NCBI RefSeq assembly: GCF_001610955.1
Contig: NZ_CP014335.1
Location: forward strand, 971,001-1,035,000
Length of the DNA stretch: 64,000 bases
Origin: Geobacillus thermoleovorans
GTDB taxonomy: Bacteria; Bacillota; Bacilli; Bacillales; Anoxybacillaceae
Reading direction: 5' to 3'
Shown: piece after piece, positions 57,104 through 64,000 of the stretch
Layout: each line of letters begins with the position of its first letter
Position numbering within the stretch: position 1 is the first letter of the stretch
The notes under the pieces: model-generated
What the model was told of the DNA's origin: nothing
The model's database searches: none
Seen by the model: the letters and a program-made list of their open reading frames with translations, nothing else
Program-made: the position numbers and the translations under genes

Positions 57104-57682
57104 ATGACGGGAGTACGTCAAGATGCATGGACGAAAGAAGAGGATGAGTTGTTGGCGAATGTTGTGCTTCAGTATATTCGCGAAGGCGGCACCCAGCTGG
57201 AGGCGTTTGCCGAAGTCGGGCGGCGCTTGTCGCGGACGGCGGCAGCGTGCGGATTTCGCTGGAATTCGTGCGTTCGCAAGCAGTACAAGGAGGAGATCGA
57301 GCAAGCCAAGCAAGAACGGAAGATGCGAAAAAAAGAAACCCCATCAACAAAGGAAAGCGAGGGGCAGGAGAAGGTGGAAGCGGCAGTCAAAAGCCATTTG
57401 TCATGGGCGGAAGTGCTGGCCTTTTTGCAAGCTGAGGAGCAAAAGGCGCGCGACGCTCGACGGACGGCCGATGAAAACCGGGCGCTCAAAAACGATATGG
57501 AGCAGCTGCAGCAAATGGTAACGAAGTTGCAAATGGAAAAAGAATCGCTGCAAAAACAACTAGCTGCGATCCAGGAGGAGTATAAAACGCTGCTTTCCAT
57601 TATGGAGCGGGCGCGCAAAATGGTGACAGACAGCGGGAAACCGGCGCCGAATGCAGTGGCTGAAGGCGTCGACGAAGGGTAA
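57104..57682 (+). CDS. rsfA: RsfA prespore-specific regulator
   Basis: A 192-residue protein: Myb-like DNA-binding N-terminus ([31 protein letters not shown]) and a long C-terminal coiled coil (about 100-170: [20 protein letters not shown]). Matches B. subtilis RsfA (YlbO), which is made in the forespore and modulates sigma-F genes. ATG 57104 behind AAGGGGGGAAGGGG; CATACATATAAT lies upstream. Confidence 0.88.
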   Translation: MTGVRQDAWTKEEDELLANVVLQYIREGGTQLEAFAEVGRRLSRTAAACGFRWNSCVRKQYKEEIEQAKQERKMRKKETPSTKESEGQEKVEAAVKSHLSWAEVLAFLQAEEQKARDARRTADENRALKNDMEQLQQMVTKLQMEKESLQKQLAAIQEEYKTLLSIMERARKMVTDSGKPAPNAVAEGVDEG

Positions 57683-57683
57683 A

Positions 57684-57708
57684 GGCTGGCTTTTCGCCGG
57701 CTTTTTTT
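57684..57708 (+). terminator. terminator after rsfA
   Basis: GGCTGGC/GCCGGCT type stem (one G-U pair), 5-base loop, seven T. Confidence 0.85.
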
Positions 57709-57709
57709 C

Positions 57710-57739
57710 TTAACGGAAGAAGAAGATCTCTGCTAAAAT
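57710..57739 (+). promoter_or_regulatory. promoter of the PanE-like gene
   Basis: TTAACG, 18-base spacer, TAAAAT with TG extension (TGCTAAAAT). Confidence 0.6.
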
Positions 57740-57778
57740 AAGGCTAACGCCATGTTGCAAGAAAGCGGGGGAGAAGGA

Positions 57779-58672
57779 TTGAACATTGGGATTGTCGGCG
57801 GCGGAGCAGTCGGATTGCTGCTCGCCGCTTATCTTGGGCGGCGCCATGGGGTGACGGTCTATACGAGGCGTCCGTCCCAAGCAAGGCAGCTTGCCGAGCA
57901 TGGTGTGGCGCTAAAAAAAGATGGCGAGACATCGGTCGTGGCGGTGCGCGCGCAGCCGTTTGCTGGAGCGGAGCTGGACGAGCCGCTCGTGTTTGTGACC
58001 GTCAAACAGTACGATCTCGCTTCCGTCTGTGCGCAAATCGACGCGTTTCGCCGCGTTCGCACGCTCGTTTTTTTGCAAAACGGCATGGGACATCTCGAGC
58101 AGTTGACGATGTTTGCCGACAAAAATGTCCTCGTCGGCGTCGTGGAGCATGGCGCAATGAAGCTAGATGACCGGACGGTGGCGCATACGGGCGCCGGAAA
58201 GCTGACACTTGCTTCCCGCTACGGTTCACTTGGCGACGCCCGGGAGCTTCGGGAAGGGGAGCGCGGCTTTCCGATCGAATGGGCCGATGATTGGGAGCGC
58301 ATTCTTGTGGACAAGCTTGTCGTCAACGCCGTCATCAATCCGCTCACCGCTCTATTGCAAGTGAAAAACGGGGCGCTGCTAGAAACGGCTCCGTACCGCG
58401 ATATGATGAGGCAGCTGTTTGATGAGGTGCGGAACGTGCTGCCTCTTGAAGACGCCAATCGGGCGTGGGAGCGCGTCGTCCGCATATGCCAAAAAACAGC
58501 GGACAACTATTCGTCGATGTATATGGACTTGGCGAACGGGCGCCGGACGGAGATTGACGCCATTTTGGGCTATGTGTTGAAACAAGGGGAGGCGCGCGGC
58601 GCTATGCTGCCGGTCGTCCGCTTTGTCTTTTGCGCGGTGAAAGGGAAGGAAGGGAGAGAGACGGATGGGTGA
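57779..58672 (+). CDS. panE: 2-dehydropantoate 2-reductase
   Basis: A 297-residue ketopantoate reductase family protein (YlbQ-like); the reaction reduces 2-dehydropantoate with NADPH on the way to pantothenate and CoA. Rossmann motif GGGAVG (7-12), FLQNGMGH, and the helical C-terminal domain with KLVVNAVINPLTALL and DNYSSMYMDLANGRRTEIDAI. TTG 57779 is chosen (MNIGIVGGG) with GGGGGAG six bases upstream. Overlaps the next gene by eight bases. CoaD, a later CoA enzyme, is 8 kb upstream. Confidence 0.88.
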   Translation: MNIGIVGGGAVGLLLAAYLGRRHGVTVYTRRPSQARQLAEHGVALKKDGETSVVAVRAQPFAGAELDEPLVFVTVKQYDLASVCAQIDAFRRVRTLVFLQNGMGHLEQLTMFADKNVLVGVVEHGAMKLDDRTVAHTGAGKLTLASRYGSLGDARELREGERGFPIEWADDWERILVDKLVVNAVINPLTALLQVKNGALLETAPYRDMMRQLFDEVRNVLPLEDANRAWERVVRICQKTADNYSSMYMDLANGRRTEIDAILGYVLKQGEARGAMLPVVRFVFCAVKGKEGRETDG

Positions 58673-59051
58673 TTGGCTCGCTTCAACGCTGGCGACGTTT
58701 GTGACCGCGCCGCTTCTGCTGTTTTTGCTCGTCTACTTCGGAGCACGCTTGGTCGGCAGGCGGAGGCGGGCAGCGTTTTACGCCGCGGTCAACGCTGCGA
58801 CTGTTTTTTTCATCGCCGCTGTCTATTTTTTGCTGACAGTGCTGTTTGGGAAATCGTACTTCGTTCCTCTTCTTCTCTTTTTGTTTGGTCTGCACGCGGC
58901 GATCGCGCTTGGCTATTGGCGGAAAAAGGCGGACTTTCGGTTGCGGACGGTGTTCCGCGTCTTTTGGCGGGCGAGTTTTCTCATTTTTGCCTCCCTTTAC
59001 GCCGGGCTGCTTGTATACGGAATGGCCATTCGCGTTGCGATGAGCCTTTAG
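58665..59051 (+). CDS. DUF3397 membrane protein
   Basis: A 128-residue protein with four membrane helices (about 10-28, 38-62, 65-84, 100-122) and basic loops (RLVGRRRRAAF, WRKKADFRLRT). It fits the DUF3397 family, often found just before bshC. ATG 58665 lies within the end of panE, preceded by GGAAGGGAGAG. Confidence 0.78.
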   Translation: MGDWLASTLATFVTAPLLLFLLVYFGARLVGRRRRAAFYAAVNAATVFFIAAVYFLLTVLFGKSYFVPLLLFLFGLHAAIALGYWRKKADFRLRTVFRVFWRASFLIFASLYAGLLVYGMAIRVAMSL

Positions 59052-59133
59052 TGTGGCCGAGCAAGCCTTTTTTCTCTTGGCAATAAACGTGCTATACTCA
59101 TGAAAGAATACATAAGAAAGGGAGTTTTTAGCC

Positions 59134-60762
59134 ATGGAAGTTCGCGAAATTCCGTTGCCAGCAGCGACGAAATTGGCGGCTGATTACATAACCGGCGCGT
59201 TTCCAGCAGAGAGCGGCTTCGCTTATGCCCAGGCGGACGATGAAGCGTTTTGTCGGCGGTTGGCCTATTTGCAAGGAAGAACCTATGACCGAGAAGGGCT
59301 TGCCGACTATTTGCGTGCTTATCACCGGCGCTTCTCGGCGAGTGTGGCTACGATGGCAAACATTGAGAAACTGCGCAATGAGCGAAGCGTCGTCATTGTC
59401 GGCGGGCAGCAAGCCGGGCTGTTGACTGGGCCGCTGTATACGATTTATAAGATCATCACCATCATCCAGCTTGCCAAAGAGCAGGAACGAAAATTGGGCG
59501 TGCCGGTCGTGCCGCTGTTTTGGATCGCCGGCGAAGATCATGACATCGCGGAAATCGATCATGTCTATGTCGTTGAGGAAGGAGAAGTAAAAAAAGCAGC
59601 GTACCCACACAAAACGAACGAAAAACGGATGGCCGCCGATGTGCTGCTGGACCGGATGGCTGCGAAAGAGTGGATCGAGCGCGTCGTCAAAACATATGGG
59701 GAAACGGACGTGACGAATGAGCTGCTCTTCTTTTTGTCATCGTGTCTTGATGAGGCGCGCACGTTTGTCGACTTTTTTGCCGCCATTGTGCTCCGGTTGT
59801 TCGCTGATCACGGTTTAGTTGTTTTGAACGCTGGCGATGCGGCGGTGCGGCCGCTTGAGCGCCGCTTTTTCGCTGCGCTCATTGAACGCCATCGCGATGT
59901 GACGGCCGCGGTGCTCGCTCAGCAAGAGGCGTTGCGCACGCTCGGATATGCGCCGCTGATTGAAATCGGTCGTGACGCGGCCAACTTGTTTTATTACGAC
60001 GGCCGTGAACGTTCGCTTTTGCAGTATGATGAGGAACGCGGCCTGTTTCACAATAAAGCGGGAACTCTCGTTTGGACAAGAGAAGAGCTGCTTGAGCTTG
60101 CCGAAACGAATCCGGCCCGTTTAAGCAACAATGTCGTCACCCGTCCGCTCATGCAAGAGCATTTGCTGCCGACGCTCGCTTTCGTTGCCGGACCGGGGGA
60201 GATCGCTTATTGGGCGGAATTGAAAGAGGCGTTCCCGCTTTTCGACCTAGAAATGCCTCCAGTCGTGCCGCGTCTGCAGGCGACGATTGTCAGCCGTTCG
60301 CTGCAAACCGACCTGTCCGATATCGGTCTTGAGGTGGCTGATGTATTGACTGGGCGGCTCGATGAAGCAAAGCGGGAGTGGCGGGAGGCGACCGCTCAAG
60401 CGCCGCTTGCTTCGGCGTTTGCCAAAGCGAAGGCGGACATTGACGCGGCGCACCGGCCGCTTCGTGAGCTTGGGGTGGCGATTGACCGCGGATTGGAGGG
60501 ATTGGTGGCGAAAAATGCCGCCATCCTTCAGGCGCAAATCGAGTTTCTTCAGCACGCGCTCGAGCGGGCGCTGTTGCGCAAACATGAGACGGAGTGGCGG
60601 AAATTTTGGCGCATCGAGACGTCGCTTCGGCCGAACGGCGCGCTCCAGGAGCGGGTTTGGAACGTGTTTTATTACATCAACCGCTACGGATTTGATTTTG
60701 TAGAAAAACTTTTGGCCATTCGCAGTCCTGGCAATGGAATGCATAAAATTGTATATATGTGA
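59134..60762 (+). CDS. bshC: bacillithiol synthase BshC
   Basis: A 542-residue enzyme that adds cysteine to glucosaminyl-malate in the last step of bacillithiol synthesis. Conserved: VIVGGQQAGLLTGPLYTIYK, PVFWIAGEDHD-like stretch (VPLFWIAGEDHDIAEIDH) and the C-terminal IRSPGNGMHKIVYM; a long coiled coil lies near 440-520. ATG 59134 behind AAAGGGAG. Matches YllA, normally the last gene before mraZ. Confidence 0.95.
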   Translation: MEVREIPLPAATKLAADYITGAFPAESGFAYAQADDEAFCRRLAYLQGRTYDREGLADYLRAYHRRFSASVATMANIEKLRNERSVVIVGGQQAGLLTGPLYTIYKIITIIQLAKEQERKLGVPVVPLFWIAGEDHDIAEIDHVYVVEEGEVKKAAYPHKTNEKRMAADVLLDRMAAKEWIERVVKTYGETDVTNELLFFLSSCLDEARTFVDFFAAIVLRLFADHGLVVLNAGDAAVRPLERRFFAALIERHRDVTAAVLAQQEALRTLGYAPLIEIGRDAANLFYYDGRERSLLQYDEERGLFHNKAGTLVWTREELLELAETNPARLSNNVVTRPLMQEHLLPTLAFVAGPGEIAYWAELKEAFPLFDLEMPPVVPRLQATIVSRSLQTDLSDIGLEVADVLTGRLDEAKREWREATAQAPLASAFAKAKADIDAAHRPLRELGVAIDRGLEGLVAKNAAILQAQIEFLQHALERALLRKHETEWRKFWRIETSLRPNGALQERVWNVFYYINRYGFDFVEKLLAIRSPGNGMHKIVYM

Positions 60763-61040
60763 GGCTTTTTCAAAGAAAAAGTCGAAAAGAAACATCCTGC
60801 TTTGAGCAGGATTTTCTTTTTTGTGAAATGAATTGTAAAAAAACAACATTCATTAAATGGAAATAAAAGTAAAGGGGTGAAGCCGCCAGGATGGCTGTGA
60901 TTGGCCCGTCCGACAAAAAGAAACAAAAAAGGACGTTTTTTTACAAAAAAAGCTAAAATTTTGTCCATCTTTGCGATATAATAAGGAGGCGGCCACTGGC
61001 CGATGTGAGTGTGGCTTTACGCAACGAAGGTGGTGGACAT
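60763..61040 (+). other. bshC-rsmH spacer, mraZ missing
   Basis: Holds the bshC terminator, a second weak stem (CGTCC/GGACG then seven T, about 60918-60951), TATAAT (60977-60982) and AAGGAGG (60983-60989). The ATG nearest that RBS (61003) is followed at once by a stop, so this strong RBS serves no visible gene. A 21-codon frame from ATG 60891 is the only other one with an RBS-like sequence and seems fortuitous. Confidence 0.7.
60794..60822 (+). terminator. terminator after bshC
   Basis: ATCCTGCT/AGCAGGAT with a 3-base loop, then TTTCTTTTTT. Confidence 0.9.
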
Positions 61041-61973
61041 GTGTTTCAACATACAACAGTGTTGCTGAAAGAGGCAGTCGATGGGCTGAACATCCGCCCT
61101 GACGGCATTTACGTCGATTGTACGCTGGGCAGCGGCGGCCATAGCGAATATTTGCTCTCCCGTTTGTCGGAACATGGGAAGCTGTTTGCCTTTGACCAAG
61201 ACGAAGCCGCCATCATGCATGCGCGCGAACGGCTCGCCCGCTACGGCCGGCAAGTGCAGTTTGTGCACCGGAACTTCCGGTTTTTGCAAGAGGAGCTTTC
61301 GGCGCTTGGCGTCAAGTCCGTCGACGGCGTCTTGTTTGATTTGGGTGTTTCTTCACCGCAGCTTGACGAACCCGAGCGCGGCTTCAGTTATCAGCACGAT
61401 GCGCCGCTTGATATGCGGATGAACCGCAAGCAGCGGCTGACGGCGGCGGAGATTGTCAACTGCTGGCCATACGAGGAGCTCGTCCGCATCTTTTTCCGTT
61501 ACGGCGAAGAGAGGTTTTCGAAGCAAGTGGCGCGCAAAATCGAGGAAGTGCGCCGCACGAGGCCGATTAAAACGACGGGGGAGCTCGTTGATGTGATCAA
61601 GGCGGCGATTCCCGCCCCGGCTCGCCGCAGCGGCGGACACCCGGCCAAACGCATTTTTCAGGCGCTCCGCATCGCGGTCAACGACGAACTTGAGGCGTTT
61701 CGCGAGGCGCTCGAGCAGGCGATCGAACTGCTTGCACCCGGTGGACGGGTGAGCGTCATTACGTTTCATTCGCTTGAAGATCGCATTTGCAAAGAAACGT
61801 TTAAAAAGGCGAGCGAAAGTCCGCCATTGCCTCCGGGGCTTCCGGTTCTCCCCGACGACTACCGCCCCGTGCTGAAAATCATTACAAAAAAACCGATCGT
61901 TCCTTCCGAGGAAGAGCTCGAACGAAACCACCGCGCCCGTTCGGCCAAACTCCGCATTGCCGAAAAGCTGTAG
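61041..61973 (+). CDS. rsmH: 16S rRNA (cytosine1402-N4)-methyltransferase
   Basis: A 310-residue RsmH (MraW). SAM site [27 protein letters not shown], and C-terminal [13 protein letters not shown] 61041 ([15 protein letters not shown]) is chosen, with AAGGTGG just before and the same N-terminus as in relatives; GTG 61005 in frame would be 15 bases from AAGGAGG. First gene of the division and wall cluster here. Confidence 0.95.
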   Translation: MFQHTTVLLKEAVDGLNIRPDGIYVDCTLGSGGHSEYLLSRLSEHGKLFAFDQDEAAIMHARERLARYGRQVQFVHRNFRFLQEELSALGVKSVDGVLFDLGVSSPQLDEPERGFSYQHDAPLDMRMNRKQRLTAAEIVNCWPYEELVRIFFRYGEERFSKQVARKIEEVRRTRPIKTTGELVDVIKAAIPAPARRSGGHPAKRIFQALRIAVNDELEAFREALEQAIELLAPGGRVSVITFHSLEDRICKETFKKASESPPLPPGLPVLPDDYRPVLKIITKKPIVPSEEELERNHRARSAKLRIAEKL

Positions 61974-62068
61974 ATGACGAAAATAGCGGGGAAACACAAC
62001 CAATTTCAATGCGGGCGCCGCCCATTGCGGCGAAAAACGAATGCATGGAGAAACAGGAGGGGAAAAAT

Positions 62069-62425
62069 GTGAACGATGCAGCAGTCAAAGTCGCGCGTGA
62101 ACAACGACATCCGGCGGCACCGCCAAGCCCGAAGACGCGGCGGAAGCAGCGCTTTCGCCTGTCGCTGGCTGAAAAGATGCTATTTGTGTTGTTTTTCTTG
62201 TTTGTCTTCTATGCGGCGGTTCATATCGTCTCGAACCAAGTGCGCATTTACGAATTGAACAAAGGGGTGCAAAAGCTCGAGGCGTCGATTGACGAGCAGA
62301 AAAAGGAGAACAATGACCTATATGTCGAGGTGCAACGGCTGAGCGCGTACGAGCGCATTTTGCAAAAGGCAAAAGAGCTCGGTTTGTCGCTCAACGAAAA
62401 CCATGTGAAAGTTGTGCAGGAATGA
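62069..62425 (+). CDS. ftsL: cell division protein FtsL
   Basis: A 118-residue bitopic division protein: basic cytoplasmic part (KTRRKQRFRLSL), one membrane helix (about 38-58) and an outer coiled coil (NKGVQKLEASIDEQKKENND). With DivIC/FtsB it activates FtsW-PBP2B. GTG 62069 is eight bases from AGGAGG; the frame upstream is open but not translated by any RBS. Confidence 0.93.
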   Translation: MNDAAVKVAREQRHPAAPPSPKTRRKQRFRLSLAEKMLFVLFFLFVFYAAVHIVSNQVRIYELNKGVQKLEASIDEQKKENNDLYVEVQRLSAYERILQKAKELGLSLNENHVKVVQE

Positions 62426-62431
62426 TCGGCG

Positions 62432-64000
62432 ATGGAGGCAAGAAAGCATCGCAACACCCATCAGGGAGCGTTCATCCTGTTTTGCCTGTTCGGCTTTCTC
62501 TTTTCTCTGTTGTTCGCCCGCTTTGTGCAGCTTGAATGGACCGGCAAAGCGGACGGCCAAACGCTGGCTGTGATCGCGGAGCGGCAGCATCAACAAACGC
62601 GGACGATCAAGGCGAAGCGCGGAACGATTTTCGACCGCAACGGCGCCATTTTGGCTGAAGATGTACCGTCGTATACGGTTGTGGCCATTTTGGATCCGAA
62701 GATGACAACCGATCCAGATCATCCGCACCATGTGGTCGATCCGAAAAAAACAGCGGAACAACTCGCCCCGTTGCTTGGCATGGACGTCGAGGCGATGGAA
62801 CGCATTTTGACCAAAAAAGCGAAGCAAGTCGAGTTTGGGGCCTACGGCCGCAACATCAGTTTTGAGCTGAAGCGAAAAATCGAAGCGCTCCATTTGCCAG
62901 GCATCGCTTTCATCCGCGACACGAGCCGGTTTTATCCGAACGGCATGTTTGCGTCGCACGTCATCGGCTATGCGCAAAAAAATGCAGCCAACGAAACGGT
63001 CGGCAAAATGGGAGTGGAAAAAGAGCTTGACCGGTATTTGCGTGAAGAAGACGGCTATGTGTCGTTTGCCGGCGACATAAACGGCTTCCGCCTCCCCGGG
63101 GGGAAAGAGCGCATTGTCAAGCCGGACAATGGGGCAAACGTCTATTTGACGATTGACGGAAAGATTCAATCGTTTTTGGAAGATGCGATGAACAGCGTCG
63201 AGAAGCAATACAAGCCGAAAAAAATGATCGCCATCGTCGCTGATCCAAAAACAGGGAAAATTTTGGCGATGGCGACGCGTCCGAGCTTTGACCCAAACAA
63301 GCGTGATATTACGAACTTTTTAAATGACGCCATTTCCTATCCGTATGAGCCGGGATCGACGATGAAAGTGTTCACGCTCGCGGCGGCCATCAACGAAGGA
63401 GTGTATAACGGCAACGAAACGTATCGCTCCGGTTCCTACAAAGTGGGGCCGAACACGATCCGCGACCATAACGATGTCGGCTGGGGGACGATCACGTTTA
63501 ATGAAGGGGTGCAGCGCTCTTCAAACGTCGCCTTTTCGATTTTAGTGAAAGAAAAGCTTGGTGAAGATCGGTTTTTGCAATATTTGCACCGTTTCCATTT
63601 TGACCGGAAAACGGGCATCGATTTGCCGAACGAAGCGGTCGGACAAATCCGCTATCGCTACCCGATTGAACGAATTACGACCGGATTCGGCCAAGGGACA
63701 TCGGTGACGCCAATCCAGCAAATCCAAGCGGCGACGGCGATCGCCAACGATGGGAAAATGATGAAGCCGTATGTCATCGAGAAAGTCGTCGACCCAGACA
63801 GCGGCAAAGTCGTGCTCGATCATGGGCCGACCGTGGTCGGCGAGCCGATTACGGCGGAAACCGCGCGCAAAGTGCGCGCCATTTTAGAGACGGTCGTCAC
63901 GTCCGAGCACGGCACCGGCCGTCCGTACCAAATCAACGGCTACCGCGTCGCCGGCAAAACGGGGACGGCGCAAATTCCGTCGGCTTCCGGGGGCTATTTG
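62432..64000 (+). CDS. pbpB: penicillin-binding protein 2B, 3' end outside window
   Basis: The first 523 codons of the division transpeptidase PBP2B. Membrane anchor (about 11-31), dimerisation domain with KRGTIFDRNGAILAED, and transpeptidase domain with S309 in the SxxK motif (GSTMK), SSN (about 358-360) and K509-T-G. It reads along B. subtilis PBP2B throughout; order after ftsL agrees, and spoVD would be expected next. ATG 62432 is 6 bases after ftsL with a weak RBS, so coupling is likely. PASTA domains would lie beyond the window. Confidence 0.95.
   Translation, partial: MEARKHRNTHQGAFILFCLFGFLFSLLFARFVQLEWTGKADGQTLAVIAERQHQQTRTIKAKRGTIFDRNGAILAEDVPSYTVVAILDPKMTTDPDHPHHVVDPKKTAEQLAPLLGMDVEAMERILTKKAKQVEFGAYGRNISFELKRKIEALHLPGIAFIRDTSRFYPNGMFASHVIGYAQKNAANETVGKMGVEKELDRYLREEDGYVSFAGDINGFRLPGGKERIVKPDNGANVYLTIDGKIQSFLEDAMNSVEKQYKPKKMIAIVADPKTGKILAMATRPSFDPNKRDITNFLNDAISYPYEPGSTMKVFTLAAAINEGVYNGNETYRSGSYKVGPNTIRDHNDVGWGTITFNEGVQRSSNVAFSILVKEKLGEDRFLQYLHRFHFDRKTGIDLPNEAVGQIRYRYPIERITTGFGQGTSVTPIQQIQAATAIANDGKMMKPYVIEKVVDPDSGKVVLDHGPTVVGEPITAETARKVRAILETVVTSEHGTGRPYQINGYRVAGKTGTAQIPSASGGYL

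Noticed and set aside
60891..60956. 21-codon frame before rsmH as a remnant of mraZ
   Set aside because: The sequence has no similarity to the MraZ N-terminus and overlaps a T-run hairpin.

Overview
The window comes from the chromosome of a thermophilic Bacillaceae bacterium, almost certainly a Geobacillus of the kaustophilus/stearothermophilus/thermoleovorans group. Three things support this. Gene order follows the Bacillus subtilis chromosome from ykyB through yla and ylb to the mra/fts cluster, with many B. subtilis genes between left out. Coding DNA is GC-rich while promoters are AT-rich with strong AGGAGG-type ribosome binding sites. The PdhA, RNase J1 and DapH sequences read like those of Geobacillus. 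I see no rRNA, tRNA, CRISPR array, prophage or complete insertion sequence; this is mostly core genome.

Layout. 1-2.0 kb: a HEAT-repeat gene and a broken family 2 glycosyltransferase. 2.1-10.3 kb: ykyB, a Tat-exported phosphoesterase (ykuE), fadH with a FadR operator, an EAL protein (ykuI), darB, the acetylated diaminopimelate branch of lysine/peptidoglycan synthesis (dapH, dapL), ykuS and ktrC. 10.3-14.1 kb: rnjA-rpoY, two small-ORF candidates, a HAD phosphatase and def. 14.1-22.3 kb: the pyruvate dehydrogenase operon pdhABCD, the SR1-type dual-function RNA with two CcpN boxes, and speA. 22.4-30.1 kb: a flavin oxidoreductase, a truncated yktA, suhB, typA and the yla genes up to phoH2. 30.3-36.1 kb: ylaL, ylaN, ftsW and pyruvate carboxylase, followed by a short element with inverted ends. 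36.2-44.0 kb: the whole caa3 cytochrome oxidase set ctaA and ctaB-ctaG plus yozB. 44.1-60.8 kb: the ylb region (sporulation, RNase Y specificity factor, rsmD-coaD, PDZ protease, tmcAL, rpmF, rsfA, a PanE-like reductase, bshC). 61.0-64.0 kb: rsmH, ftsL and the 5' part of pbpB, with mraZ missing from its usual place.

How the genes work together. Central carbon flow is well represented: Pdh makes acetyl-CoA from pyruvate, Pyc makes oxaloacetate from it, and in B. subtilis SR1/CcpN tie glycolysis state to gene expression while DarB links cyclic di-AMP to Pyc and Rel. KtrC is a further likely cyclic di-AMP target. SR1P works with GapA and RNase J1, and rnjA lies about 8.5 kb away. The cta genes build an aerobic caa3 oxidase. 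Cell wall and division functions (DapH/DapL, FtsW, RsmH, FtsL, PBP2B) and sporulation functions (YlaJ, YlbD, YlbJ/SpoVV, RsfA) are spread through the window.

Points most worth following up: an RBS-, promoter- and terminator-equipped gene for a 23-residue cationic amphipathic peptide (12405-12476, minus strand); the SR1 locus with two consensus CcpN sites; a possible antisense or leader RNA before rsmD; and three apparent deletions relative to relatives (glycosyltransferase, yktA-yktB, mraZ).
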